A stretch of DNA of 64,000 nt from Takakia lepidozioides (Eukaryota; Streptophyta; Takakiopsida; Takakiales; Takakiaceae), in assembly GCA_030704615.1 (NCBI GenBank), contig CM060731.1, positions 63,468,756-63,532,755 on the forward strand. The letters are read 5' to 3'. The notes beneath the pieces are model-generated. The model was given only the letters and a program-made list of their open reading frames with translations, was not told where the DNA came from and did not search any database. Positions 1-12,205 of the stretch are shown one piece after another. Both the position numbers and the translations under genes were made by a program. How positions within the stretch are numbered: the stretch's first letter is position 1; each line of letters opens with the position of its first letter.

Positions 1-312
1 CTTACCCTCACGCAAGGCTCACTGGGTGCGGAGGACCTTGCATTTCACTGCAACATAGCTTAGGCCGAGTATTGCCAGCTGGAAAGTTAGCAACTTAAGA
101 TTGCAGTTGTACTTGACGGGGTGGGAGAAAGACAGTCAGACAGACAGTTTACAACCCAGTCATTCTATTGAGGTCTACACATTCAATTTAAGCATAGAAC
201 GTGAGCAACAGATGCAGAATGTTTGTGAGCAAGCTCATTGCTTAAGCAGTCGCCACCTCGCTATCTTTTTTGATACACGGCGTTTTACACTTGTTGTCAC
301 CATTGAATGCAG

Positions 313-2397
313 GACATAGATGATGCAACACTCAAGAGATTTTTGCAAGCCCGCTCATGGAAGGTTGACAAGGCCTCTAATATGTGTGTGGCTCATCAAA
401 GGTGGCGGCGCTCATATGTACCTCTGGGTTATATTCCTGAAGAGCAAGTTATGAGTGAACTGCAATGCCAGAAATTATTCATGGCAGGCCGTGACAAGAA
501 GGGCCGGCCGGTACCTGTGGCCATTGGGGCCAAGCACGATTCTTACGGTCGGGACCTCGAGGAATTCAAACGTCTGTCTTCTGCACATTCTTCTGTGCCT
601 TTCTGCTGCTGAAGTTTTCTGTAGATCCTCCATGAGTTTTACAAGTGAGTTTTTCCCTGCAGGTGTGCATTCCTACACGATACGAGCCGGTAGTGCGCAC
701 CTGCTATAGCCTATTTTCATCTTGAAATCCTCTTCAATACGATATATAGAGATTTATGCTAGTGAAGATCATAACGCAGGTTATGCTAGAAAAAGTGTTT
801 GTTGCTTCTCAGGGTCCTAGTTGACAAATATCTGTACCAAGCAGACCAACGAGCAATTGTCTCACAGAAAATAGTGACCATCAGAAAGCTCCTGATATTG
901 GACAGTCATTCAGAAACATACAATGGAGTTAAGACTGATCCACCAAGTTCAGAACAAAGCAGTAGAGGTAGGATTGATTTCCATTGCGCTCAGTGACTGA
1001 CTATTCAAAATCAGGGCTTACCCTAGACTTACGACACGTCTAGTAAACTAACACACCTGTAAGTTTTTGCCAGTGTTGAGGAGTAATTAGTGAAGACCGA
1101 TGCTCACAGCCAGGATTTGAAGGGAAGCTTGGGTAATATGCTTCTTATTTATAAGACATTCTGGCAGAATCCTGCTGACAAGTATGGAGAGGGAAGTGTT
1201 GTGCTCCAGCAACTTCGATCATTCTGAATGTGTGGCTTGTCTGGCAGGTTTTACAGTGCATGTCTTTGACAAAATAATAGCCAGGTAGCCTCTCAAAGTT
1301 ATTTACACATTCAGGGGTTTACTTGGCTCATGTCCTTGTCAAATGCTCTGTATCTGACCGACATATTGCAGGAGGCATTACGCATCTGTCAGCTTGATGT
1401 GACATTAGGTTTTAAACAGCTTTGATAATTTGGACCTGGCATGTACATGAGCAGCATGCCTTTGGGAGAGGAGAAGTTTACCATCATCATGGACTTGCAA
1501 GGCGTAGGCTATCGCAACCTTGATCCCCGTGGCATGAGTACAGTGTTTGAGTCCTTGCAGGTATGTGTTTCAGCTAATTTGATTCAGAAGTCCTCCGCTT
1601 GACATACAGAGGAATCTGATGCTCATCTTCTATTGAAGATTACTGACTATGTTCTCCTCTACACAAGTGTTATTCTCAGTATTGTTCAATCTCTCATTGC
1701 CAGGAGACATAGGACAATGTACCTGCTCTATTGATTCTGTAACTTGATCTAGCATGGTGGGGAAAGGGTTCAAAGGTGGCACAAACTCTTGAGTTGCTAT
1801 TCCATGATTTTGTTCCCCTTCCCTGTCCTAATTGTTCCCCTATCACCTTCTATTAGAACTTTCTAGACTATCTAAAGGAATGCGGTCCGTTGTTTGACGG
1901 GAATCTTGTTGAATCCCAATGAATGGGTCTGGGCTGGGGACAGGCATACTACCCAGAGCGGCTAGGCACAGCTTTTCTTGTTCACATACCCCTTGTGTTC
2001 TGGGGGATATGGCGGATGATGTCTCCATTTATTGACAATGCTACCAAAGAAAAGGTATTTTGAAGAGTTTTCAACTTTGAATGCATCTTTCAAATGTTCA
2101 GTCATTTTGAGTTGTTCATACTGATCCAAAAACTTTCTGGCTTAGCTCCACAAGAGAAATTTTGGACTTTGAGTGAATATACCACAAGTTCATTATGGGA
2201 TTTTGTCAACCTGACAGATGGTATTCGTAGAAGACAAGGTACTCCAGGCAACATTGTTGGGGGCCATAGACAATGAGCAGCTGCCAGAAATATATGGGGG
2301 CAAGGGGGCATTGGTGCCCTTTGAAGACTTCTCAATACCAAATTGGCCTCCCAAGTCGGCAGCAGTGGATTCTGTTTTAAAAGAGACTTCAAAGTGA
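313..2397 (+). CDS. SEC14-like (CRAL-TRIO) lipid-transfer protein, copy 1, 5' part outside the window
   Basis: Five exons are visible: 313-571, 1248-1284, 1455-1560, 1944-2054 and 2218-2397 (TGA stop). All have AG/GT borders and join without a frame break into 230 codons. The first visible exon encodes the CRAL-TRIO N-terminal helices (DDATLKRFLQARSW, then GYIPEEQ). The following exons encode the lipid-binding fold (VFDKIIAR, GEEKFTIIMDLQG, YYPERLG, PFIDNATKEK, LPEIYGGK). Family members carry phosphatidylinositol or similar lipids between membranes. The order of motifs fits plant one-domain SEC14 proteins of the Arabidopsis At1g01630/At1g14820 kind (from memory). The acidic N-terminal exons seen in copy 2 were not found upstream, so they probably lie outside the window. 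Exon 313-571 equals exons 3 and 4 of copy 2 fused (259 nt in both), so one intron is missing here. Confidence 0.87.
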
Positions 2398-3428
2398 ACA
2401 GTAATCTACCAACTGAAGAAGCTAACATCCTGTTAAGGGAAATTACCTCTCTGCTGACTGGGGATGATCTCTTCATTGGCATTTCATGTATGAAAGCAAT
2501 TTCTTGGTTAAGGAAGTCAACACACCCCTTGAAAGATTGCCCTGGAATTTATTATGTCTATCCTCTCCTTGGTGTCTTGCTAATAACAGATCAGTGATAA
2601 TTGACCAAACCACATGTCTTCTGCATCACCTGTGCTGCTGGAGTTGGTCCACCGGTTCACTGTCTGAGCATGTGCTTGTGTTCTTCAACCCTTAACATTT
2701 CAAGGCATTGATCAGCACAAATTCTGCAGCGTGTTCAACAAATGTGTTTGAGTCTTCTACAAAGCAAAATCAAGCCACATCTTGGTGCCAGGGCCCTTCA
2801 CGATTCTTTACAGAACCTCTCTTTGCAGAAACTGATTAATCTACATCAGCTCAGCTTGTATCAAATTTCTTTCGAAATCAGGAGTTTGTTGAACTTGCAG
2901 TGGATCGCCGATACAGCAAGACCGCAACTCCCTCAAATGTCCATATCTTGTGTTCAGGATTGCAGAGAGAGTGCGAGACGAGCTACATTAATAACGCGCA
3001 CCCTCTCCCTAATTACCACAGACATCACTGGACCGTCATAAAGGCAGCCCGCCATAACTCTCCTGGCCTGCACTTTCGCTTTCTTGAGCAGGCAAGCCCA
3101 GTGGAGGCTGTTTGTGCTTAACCAGCCTGATCCTGAGTTCAATGTTCAATCCGTAACCATGGGCTGGCGTCCTCTTCTGTTGGATGCACCACAAGACATT
3201 TGGAAAGGCAGAGTAGCTCAAGTCTGAGGACAGCTGCCATTCTCGAGCTTGCGTCTCAAATGGAGCGTACGTGAGCTGCCGGCTGTCAATGCAAAATTTC
3301 GTAGGTAGTACGGTTGGTTTTGTCAGTCTGGCAGCGTAGGATAAGCAATGCAGCTTAAGAAGGAATGAGGTGGAGCTTCAAAGAGTCTGCAGCGAGAGAG
3401 ATTGTTGCGACGCCAGGCGACAGCCGAA
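2398..3428. other. Intergenic region between the two SEC14-like genes
   Basis: This holds the 3' flank of copy 1 and the presumed promoter and 5' UTR of copy 2. Short open frames at 2742-3041 and 2900-3121 show no family motif, and I see no clear TATA box. Nothing else is supported here. Confidence 0.5.
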
Positions 3429-6400
3429 ATGGCCGATGCCGTGGATGTGGATGTGTCGAATGCAGAGCAGAAAGAACAGGATCAAATGGAGCGGGAGGAT
3501 GGAGGCATCCAAGATCCCGGACTTGAAGGAAGTTTGCAAGGATCTACTGCTCCCGGTGAAAATGGCTCCACGGCTGATGAAAGTATGTACACTGCACTCC
3601 TTAGGTTCAGATTTGGCCCGCAGGATTATGGCCTTGGTTTTCCTTCTAGCCTATCGGTATACGAAGCACTTGGGAAGTTGGGATCAACCATAGCATAACT
3701 CAAGGTTATGTGAAGGCGCTGCAATTCTGGTAGCTCGTTCAGTACTTAGCAAATTTGCATAATCAGCTAAGATAGCTTTCAACCTGTTGAAATGACACAA
3801 GACTGGATTGGAAGCTGGAACTCTGATGAAGGGATTTGTAGACTCTTGGATGTGCGTGCTTGCGCTTCCATAGACTGGTGTGTGTGAGGAGAGAGATAGG
3901 AAAGAAAGAAAGAGTTTCTCACTTGCGCAGGAGAGAAGCTGTGTTTTGCCGAATCCAAGGGAATGCAATTAAGTGCACAGCTATACTTTCGATATTTTCA
4001 CTGGTGAACATTTGTTTATTGAGCATTGCCCCAAATTGTTCTCGTTGTTTCTGCAGCAATGCCTAGGGGACAAGGCTTGCCTTTGAAAGTTCTCAGAGGG
4101 TGGAACCAGCTTAATATCAAAACAAAGCAGATGGTGCCCCTCACTGAACTTTCCTTTCTGGCTTGCTGTTTGACACCAGACCATGTCCTAACTTTGCAGC
4201 TATCTAGCGCCTGGATCTGTCTGAGGAGATTAAGGGCCCCTAGTGTCCCTCCCAAATTAGGCTCCTCACAAGTTCACTTACAGCTATGTAGCCAGTGTCT
4301 GATAGTGAGAAGGTTATTCCAAGATTGTTCCTGGAGGGTCAGTTCTTAGACCGAGGTCTCTTAGTTTTGTGGAAGGATCAAGTATATGTCCTATTTTTCT
4401 GACTATTGACAGCCCATGAAGAATTCAGCAAAGGTGGACGGCAAGTCAGTCACTTCTCTTGAGTTGATGTCAGCTCTCTCCTTTTTTGCAGAAACAGTTG
4501 CTGTGGCCGGGGAAGATGAGAAATTGTTGCAGCAGATGAGGACATCCATTGCAGAGCTTGATCCCCTTTCCAAGGTCATTTTATATGTCTTTTCCTTTTA
4601 GATGGAGAGTATAGGATAAGTGTCACGATTGCAGAGGATAGATTTCAAAATTTGTGCAGTGGTTTGCTTTCAATCCGTGCTTCCCATTGGAATCACTCTT
4701 GGTAGAATTGCAGACTCTAAATGGAAGCCATTTCGCATGTGCTATTGCAAAGTGACTAATGCAGGATGTAGATGATGCAACACTGAGGCGGTTTCTGAGG
4801 GCTCGGTCAAGGAAGGTGGACAAAGCAGTCAAAATGTTTGTCAGTCATCAGAGATGGCGGCGCTCATTTGTGCCACTTGGCTACATTCCAGAAGAACAGG
4901 TAACCTGAATAGGAATCTACCACTTAAACAACACAACAATAGCACATTTGTGAAGGAAGTGGTCGAACATACTAGCTGGGCTAAGATCATTTGTTTGAAG
5001 TGTAACCACTAGATCAATAATGTTCCTGCCAATCCTTGGAAAATAGACCCAAGTACAGATGTGTAGTCCTGACAAGTTGTATGGGTGCAACAAATGTCCC
5101 CTAGCAAGTTCCCTTTGATGAGTCTTCTTCTCACTAAAATAGCGCTAATGAAAAGCCTCCCAGATCTGTCTTGAAGGCCATTTTGTGGTTAAATTAATTC
5201 ATTCAGCTTCCAGATTTGAGCTGATCACCATACACTCAATTTGCAGCAGAAATTATGTAAAGACCCTTTTGGGACCCACTCTAACACTTGAATGCTGAAA
5301 CCAGAGAATGTACAAAGTTGGCTGTCTCCACAGGGGGACAAGTCCATGTGTACCTGACAATGCAGTCCCACTCAAATGCTTGGAGTGTCCTCATTATTAT
5401 CAAACCGCCGAAACTTATGATCTCATGTCCTTGGGTGTGCAGGTAAAGAATGAGTTGGAAGCTAAGAAAGTGTATGTGCAAGGGTATGACAAGACAGGGA
5501 AATCCATAGGGGTCATTATGGCAGCTAAACATGATGCCTACAAGCGCAACTTGGATGAGTTCAAAAGTATGTTCAAAGCTTTCCTTCTGGACTTTAGTTT
5601 CCTTTCCTTTCGTTGACTGTTTTAGAGCACAATATTCCCTGTAATTGTGGCAAAATTCTCACATTCAAAACTGCATGTATTGAGCTGAGTGCACTGGGGG
5701 TTTGGCAGGTTATATCGTGTTCAACTTTGACAAGATAATTGCCAGGTGGGCTCTATCTGCGTCATGAGGTGGTCTTTTTCCAAAGAAACATGTCTGTACA
5801 TGCTGTCCTGTTCTTTCAACAGTCTTTTAGAGTAGTTTGGGTTTTTGCCCACTCTCCATGATACTCTACATTGGTTTAGAAGTGTTTTGGATCTTGGGAC
5901 TGGCAGCCACTTGCATATCCGAATATTTCAATCCATCAAGGACAGCAAGTATGCGCTGCCGTTGCTTATACTTGGGTGAATGAGCAGCGCCAGGCCAGGA
6001 GAGGAGAAGTTTACTGTCATCCTGGACCTCCAAAGCTTGAAATATAGAAACCTCGACCCTCGTGGCTGGATCTCGATTTTCGACTTTTTGCAGGTTTGGA
6101 TTTAAATTTTGTTTAGTCTGGCTGGCTGTATCTCTCATCCACTCAAAGTGAATTAGAGATGATGATGGCATGTGAGTACTCGACATGTTCTTCTTCTTCT
6201 TCGTCCATGGATTGGCGCGAGACAGTCACCAAGTCTGTACTGCAATTCTCAGTTTACAGCTTCAAGATGAATCCATGTTCGTTGTTTTGTTTGAATACGT
6301 GTGTATTTTGTCCTAGCTTCTTTTTCTTGTCCGTGATTTTCTTTTCTTTGCTGTTAGTTTCTAGTTTTAGCTTGATGAGATTGTTCATTGGTAACTGATG

Positions 6401-7962
6401 TCTTGAGTTCAATGATTTATAGATGCTTTCAATCTGAACTTTCTTCTGATATCCCTCTTTACTGTGGATCAGATCTTGTCAGTACTTCTTTTTTACTATC
6501 TTTAATTGTAAGTATGGAGATATCTCGATACTTATAAGGGTATCTCTTCAGGACCAATAATTGCTATGCACTTTGCAGATGGGCATGTGGAAGAGAGATG
6601 CTGGCTTGTAATTTTATGCTGACTTCCAATTATTCACCTCCTCTTTTTAGGGGATCTGCCATCATCTGACCATGCTTTGCTTTCAGCAGTATGGGCCTTA
6701 GTGCCACAAAATCTGATCCTGATGAAATACTTTAAAGGTCTGCAGACCCAAGCGGTTGTGATAGCCAATTTCGTGTGGATGTAGACAAGGTTTGAGATGA
6801 CTGTTTCTCTTCCAGTGTGTAGTTTGGCATTTTACTCCAGCAGAGCAAATCTGTGAAGAGTAGGCAACGCCACTTAGCAAGATGAAGTTTCTTGTGTTGC
6901 CTAGAACCTGGAGCATAATGGGAAACTGTTTGTGGCAGGCACACTTCCCAGAGCGGCTGGGAAGACTGTTCATTGTGCACGTGCCCTACATATTCCATGG
7001 TGCATGGAAGCTGGTGACTCCCTTCATTGACAAGGCCACCAAGGCCAAGGTATTTCAGCTTGACCTGTCCTCATGATAGGTTGAAGTTTTTTATTAGTAG
7101 CCAGACACCTTTACTTGCCCAACATTTTGTCACATCTGTTTCCAGCTCCATAGGTGTAGTAGCAGAGCGGGAAACAAACTCCTTTCTGGTATGAAGCCCA
7201 TACCAGCGCTACAATTCTCAATTCCTTGTAGCCAGAGTGCCTTGGCTGTGCGTTAGGCCTAGTTCAGGTTTTCTCGTGTATCCGATGTCAACTCAATCCA
7301 GGCTGGTTAGTTATTCCTTAAAGAGTATATTGTCATAGCAGGAAATCGGCAATGGCTACGTCTTCTGATATAACATAGTTTTGCTGTCCAAAGCTCAATT
7401 CCTTATAGCCAGATTGTCGTGGCAGTGCACTGAGTGTCTTGTTCAGGTTGTCTCATATATCCTAATCTCAATCCAGTTGTATAGCATGGGGACAATGCCC
7501 TAAGTGTATATTGTTATATAGCCAACATCTGCAGGAAGTGCTAGGTAATTTTGCTGCATGTTGTCATAGCCAACATCTGCAGGAAATGGCAATGGCTACA
7601 TCTGCTAATCTGAGAGTCGTGCTGTCCAAAGTTATTATTGCTATGTAATTTTGCTGTCCCAAGTTCCCAGTGCTGTGCTGAATTAGTGGTCACCAAGCTT
7701 CAGTATGATGTCTCCAAAAGGCCATTTCAACTTTATGAGTTCAAAATTTGCTTCAATACACATTCCATGATACAGTGTTTGCTGGCAGATAATGTTTGTA
7801 GATAACCAGGCACTGGAGACAACTCTGTTGAAGGAAATAGACAGGGATCAACTCCCAGATATTTATGGTGGTACATTAGCACTGGTGCCAATTCAAGATA
7901 CCCCCACCCCAAATTGGCCTTGCGAAAATGCTGAGTCTACTGCTACTCCAGCAGATGCTTGA
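3429..7962 (+). CDS. SEC14-like (CRAL-TRIO) lipid-transfer protein, copy 2, complete
   Basis: Eight exons join into 307 codons plus TGA: 3429-3582, 4492-4574, 4765-4899, 5443-5566, 5709-5745, 5988-6093, 6939-7049 and 7789-7962. The start is the ATG of MADAVDVDVSNAEQ. Residues 1-52 are acidic and low in complexity and probably disordered. Residues 53-79 form a helical lead-in (EKLLQQMRTSIAELDP). Residues 80-124 are the CRAL-TRIO N-terminal domain (DDATLRRFLRARS, RWRRSFVPLGYIPEEQ). Residues 125-290 are the lipid-binding domain (VQGYDKTGKSIGVIMAAKH, HFPERLGRLFIVHVPYIF, DQLPDIYGGTLALVPIQD). No transmembrane segment is seen, so a cytosolic or peripheral phospholipid-transfer role is expected. It lies downstream of copy 1 on the same strand as a tandem duplicate. 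Exon 2 has an alternative acceptor 6 nt downstream that keeps frame. Exon sizes 37, 106 and 111 equal those of copy 1. Confidence 0.9.
7208..7660. repeat. Decayed tandem repeat inside the last intron of SEC14 copy 2
   Basis: Two to three imperfect units of about 185 bp can be followed by shared blocks: CTCAATTCCTTRTAGCCAGA, TTCAGGTTNTCTC, CTCAATCCAG and a CATCTGCAGGAA block. It sits wholly within intron 7050-7788, between good splice sites. Confidence 0.6.
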
Positions 7963-8640
7963 ACTGTATCTTCTTGCTGCTTCATTCATTATCAGTAGGT
8001 AATCTTACCAGCACAGGCTACAAATTCCATCGCGCTATTTGTCTATCTTTGCTGCCCTGAAGCTTTTCTGGGGTATTGCACTGTTTAGTTATTTGAAAGT
8101 CCATTGTAAGATGCTTATGATACATGCCAAGGTCATGGGTTCTCTCTTGTGTATGCTTCAAACTAAGGCAAACATTTTTTAAGATTGTTGGTTTACTAGA
8201 TCTTAGGAATGACAACTTTTAACTAAAAATATATAACTAATCCTGGAGAACGTCACATCCAAGAGTGATCTTCTATCTCCCATAGCCATGTTCGAGTATA
8301 AGGAGGTTCAACTTGGTACAATGCATTGTCTCAATTTAGAATGTGGATTTTGAGTTGTGGATGTGCCATTTCAAGTGTTATAATCCCCGCTGTGCGTCCT
8401 CCACATGGAAGCTTTCTTGCTGCATGATTGTACATACCAGTGTTGGGTGGGCGGTATGCAGGGTCCAGCTGGTTATCATTAAAGGACCGACCCAGCTGGC
8501 ACGTATTTGTAATACTAGGGTCAAGAATTGGACCTCGGTATTGGCACTTCCACTTCCTAGATCGGATCAACACCCTACCTCTATTGTACCCTAGCAATAT
8601 TCATAGTAGGAGCAAATTAGCACGGAGGACACTAGGAGTA
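7963..8640. other. Intergenic 3' flank of SEC14 copy 2
   Basis: Contains the 3' UTR and flank of the SEC14-like gene. Open frames at 8343-8646 show no recognisable motif and overlap on both strands. No RNA gene is seen. Confidence 0.5.
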
Positions 8641-8644
8641 AGGT

Positions 8645-8945
8645 AAAGAACTTAATCCACTCGTGTGCCATCTGAAGGTACTTTCGCCAGAATCCAGCAC
8701 CTCAGGGGTACAAAGAGTGTAACTCCACTCGGTTGAACTCACACTTGGTCTCGACATTTGACCAAGTATTAAATGGACTAAGAGAAGTTACACAAGCCAC
8801 TACTTCGGGGTTACACAGGCTGGGGTGACAGTACCAAGGCTTACAATAGCCCCCCATCAAGATTCGAACCTACCCTCAAGGATCAAGAATTGAACCCTCG
8901 CCGCCTATGCTGCAATCGCTTTACCCACGCGCCGCATAACACCCA
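8645..8945 (-). mobile_element. tRNA-derived SINE copy, family S1
   Basis: Read on the - strand it begins with a tRNA-like head: an A-box-like GTGGGTAAAGCGATTG near 8930 and a B-box-like GGGTTCAATTC near 8890. A body with GAGTGTAACTCCACTCGG (+ strand) follows, and it ends near GTAAAGAACTTAAT. Diverged relatives lie at 27636-27740, 37105-37500 and 45905-46190. The boundaries are approximate. Confidence 0.55.
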
Positions 8946-8984
8946 GTTGGATTCTTAAGTTTTTAATAGTGAAACCGAGCTAAG

Positions 8985-9150
8985 AGGGGTGGGGAGGATT
9001 TGACAGGGGCCCTGCGGCACACCCGGTCATGTAACCCACTCTAACCCCCCAAGTGGAGTTACACTCCCCATCGTGTAACCCTCTTTCACCCTGACTAGAG
9101 TTACCTCCCTTCAGTTCCATGTCACTCTCAAGCGAGGGTGGGGAGGAGTT
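8985..9150 (+). mobile_element. Partial SINE body, family S1, opposite orientation
   Basis: Shares ordered blocks with 46025-46120: GAGTTACACTCCCC, TAGAGTTAC, CCCTTCAG, TCCATGTCACTC and GAGGGTGGGGA. The tRNA-like head is missing, so this is a truncated copy next to an inverted copy. Confidence 0.5.
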
Positions 9151-9330
9151 GCCATAATAATAATAATATAGAAGTCTCCCCCGAAGGGAGCGTAAATTTG
9201 GTGTCTCTTCACCACAAGGGCTACTGCCTTCCAGCTGAAAGGTGCACACCTTCATGACATCAAACCGTGGTTTGACAACCACATCCAATGCGGCATGTGC
9301 CCATTACCACTGGGCTACATGCTGGTTGTC
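9151..9330 (-). mobile_element. tRNA-derived SINE with (TAA)n tail, second family
   Basis: On the - strand the head reads TAGCCCAGTGGTAATGGGC (A-box-like, near 9310), followed by GGTTTGATGTC as a weak B-box. A short body ends in a TTA-type simple repeat, seen on + as ATAATAATAATAATAT at about 9153-9168. The length of about 180 bp is usual for plant SINEs. Confidence 0.55.
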
Positions 9331-11020
9331 AAGAGTTGCCTCTTCTGCCACATCATGGTTTTTGCTTCTAAGTTGCCCAAACTGACAGAAAATAACCAAA
9401 AGCAACATAACCTCCTGCACGAACATGAATCATCACCTTCTACACAAGGTTTCCGTTTCTTTCTTGATCTATGTCATTGCAAACCCTCTCTCCCAATCGC
9501 ACCCAGATCCCAAGCTCTTCATAAGCTCTTAATCCATTTTCTGAGGTTCATTAACCCGAGGAGTATGAATGAAGGCCAATTACTAAGGTTCATTACCGGT
9601 ACTTCCTCCTTGACGTGTGTTTGTAAAATGGAAACAACACTATCCAAAACTTCTGTCATAATGCTAGTTTAAGGCATTTGTGTAGAAGGATCAAAGCTTT
9701 GTAAACAGCTGAAGAGTATTTTATTTTGCAAATCTCTGATTTTGTTGCACGCTTGTGTCTCTCAACTTAATCTTCCCATCTTCCATCCTCAAAACCCTTT
9801 CATTTGAGTAAGCACTTAGCAACTTCTTCTATTGCTTTTTTATATGACAAGGGAAGGCAAAAGTAAAATAATCATACATCAGAAAGCTTTGTAAAAGCCA
9901 TGGATGTATCAGCATGGTTGAGGTCCTTGATGTGGGAGACAACAACTTCATTAATGAACCTCTACCAGACTAAGATGGTACTTTTTTTTTATCAATGTCC
10001 GAACACCCTTTATACAGCAAAGGATTGCTGAGATTGAGGGGGGGTTAGCACTCTACCATGCATGCATTGACGTACACCCTAAACCATTAAAAAAAATACT
10101 CACTCCTAAGTTGATTAATGAAAATTTGTCCTTTGAGCCCATGGCTCAACTAGCACATTCTGGACATGACAATTAAAAAAGCCTTGTGACTTTGTGGGGT
10201 ATTTTGTCTTTTAGCCCCTCAGCAAAAGTAAAAACAGAAATGATTTATCCGTTTTGAACCGGGATCACAACAACCTTGTGACAATGATCCACAAGGTTGA
10301 GAGGGGAAACTATTTGCAGAAAAGTAAGAGTAATGTCATTGATATGTAATTTACTCATTTGTAGTAATCAAGTTTTGTGCTGCCACGTCTTACTACCGCT
10401 AGTTCTGGTGGATATGATGCACAGAGACTCGATTCGAAATTTATCAGCACGAAATTATGTGCTTGTTTAACTCTCCATATTATATTCTTATATGATTAGG
10501 TTGGACAATACGCATTTACTGATTGTGGACAAACAGTACACAAACAGTAAAAAGTAGAGGGTGTAAAAAGTATCCAAGGTGAAATTATGAAGGAATTTAA
10601 TTGCACATTGAGAAGGCCATTCCCATTTAGCCATACAAATCTCCAGAAAAGGTGAGACTAATGATTGTGGGTCCGGTGCAAAGTGTAAGATTTTAATTCT
10701 AGCAGTATGGTATCTGAATATGAGCACTTGGAAAAGAGATCCTTGAAATCGCGCTCTCACAAATCCACACAACTCATATATGATTCTAATTCATGGGGTC
10801 GCCGAGCGCACTAGTGAGTTGCAACACATTCAAATAATGATCATGAGAATCAAAGTAAGTCAGTTTGTTATCGCATTCACACACCGTTGATTTGTTATAG
10901 CTGAAGTATAAGAATAGATTATAAATCTGATGTGCAATAAAGTACTTAATGTCAACCATTGCAAGTGAACACAATAACACAATAAATTGAACAAGAGTTT
11001 TAGAAAATAGTTTTATGTGA
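9331..11020. other. Gene-free region
   Basis: AT-rich sequence with short homopolymer runs (for example a T10 near 9979). Open frames such as 9295-9672 and 10488-11112 have no motif, no coding bias I can see and no splice context. I find no gene or structured RNA. Confidence 0.45.
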
Positions 11021-11023
11021 TCT

Positions 11024-11124
11024 GGAACGATCCCTAAAGGATCATTCTGCCTTGGAAGCAGGGGCGAGGTCGGGAGGCCGAGACATAGCTGACGAGGTGG
11101 ACAGATTCCCACAGGGATCGTTCC
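11024..11124. repeat. Perfect 12-bp inverted repeat, 101-bp span
   Basis: GGAACGATCCCT at 11024-11035 is the exact reverse complement of AGGGATCGTTCC at 11113-11124. The inner 77 bp are richer in G and C than the flanks. It could be the end of a small MITE-like element or a hairpin. No flanking target duplication was identified. Confidence 0.6.
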
Positions 11125-11317
11125 TCGGCGTTAAGGGCGAGTTGATGTAGATCTGGCCTTTCAATCTTGAAATGTGGCGACATCTTCTACACAAAATCTA
11201 TATTATAGAATAGGTAGGCCATAATATCGAGTAGGCAGGCATGGAAGTGTGAGTTCAGGGAAGCTACACCATGAGCCTGCGCACGTGAGCCTATGAGCCC
11301 ATGCTCACGATTGACCA

Positions 11318-11341
11318 AGCTTGGGCTCGTAAGCCCAAGCT
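11318..11341. repeat. Short hairpin
   Basis: AGCTTGGGCT (11318-11327) and AGCCCAAGCT (11332-11341) form 10-bp arms around CGTA. It lies among repeated GTGAGCY and GAGCCYA words. No following T run suggests a terminator. Confidence 0.55.
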
Positions 11342-11656
11342 CACACTTAGTGGGTCAAATGTGAGCTTGGGCGTCACGCTTAGTGGTCGTGAGCGCATAA
11401 TGGTGCGGTATCAGAAATGGGGCCTATATCCGAGAATAAATGCAGCCTATTCCCACGAGAATACCAGCAGTGTCATTTGGAAAATTGGAATCGTATAGGT
11501 GCATTCATTATGTGCCTGTAATCAGGTGTGATGATTTATGTGGGCGTTGACGACCACATAATTCCTAGACCTCACAAAGCATCATGTTGGAGTATGTTTT
11601 TGCAGTATGTTTTTATTATTTTTCGAAATAATTTGAAAATATTTTCTTTTTATTTT

Positions 11657-12203
11657 GTCATTGGAGGACTTGTGGGAGGTCCACGAATTATGTGGACGTC
11701 AACACCTACATAAGTCCTCACATTTTATGTTTAAAAAACAAATTTGAAAATTTTGGGTTTTTTTTTTTTTCTTGTCATTGGAGGCTTGCGAGAGGTCCAT
11801 GAATTATGTGGGGATCAAAGCCCACATAGTTCTCACATTTTAGATTAAAAAAATGTTTTTGAGAATTTTATTTTATTTTATTTATTTTTCGGTCATTGGA
11901 GGGCTTGCGGGAGGTCCACGAATTATGTGGGCGTTAACACCCACATTTGTTTTTTTTTGTTTTTTTTTTTTGGGATCGTTGGAGGGCTTGCGGGAGATCC
12001 ACGAATTATGTAGGCGTCAACACCCACATAAGGTTTTTTTTTTGTGGATGTCATTGGAGAATTTGCGGGAGGTCCATGAATTATGTGGGTGTCAATACCC
12101 CCATAAGTTCTCACATTATCTTTTTTTTTTAAATCATTTTATTGTGTTATTAGAGGACTTGCGGGAGGTCCATGAATTATGTGGGCGTCAACACCCACAT
12201 AAG
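11657..12203. repeat. Minisatellite of six hairpin-bearing units
   Basis: Six copies of a core of about 58 bp start near 11657, 11774, 11892, 11974, 12050 and 12146. A further diverged piece lies at about 11532-11575. The core contains GGAGGNCTTGCGGGAGGTCC, then TTATGTGGGCGT, CA and ACACCCACATAA, which form near-perfect 12-nt inverted arms. Spacers are T-rich and vary, so the unit period ranges from 76 to 118 bp. Open frames running through it (11853-12212) are products of the repeat, not genes. Confidence 0.8.
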
Positions 12204-12205
12204 AG

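Noticed and set aside
2742-3221. Overlapping frames between the SEC14 genes considered as a gene
   Set aside because: Frames on both strands, no known motif, no splice sites leading to a longer product.
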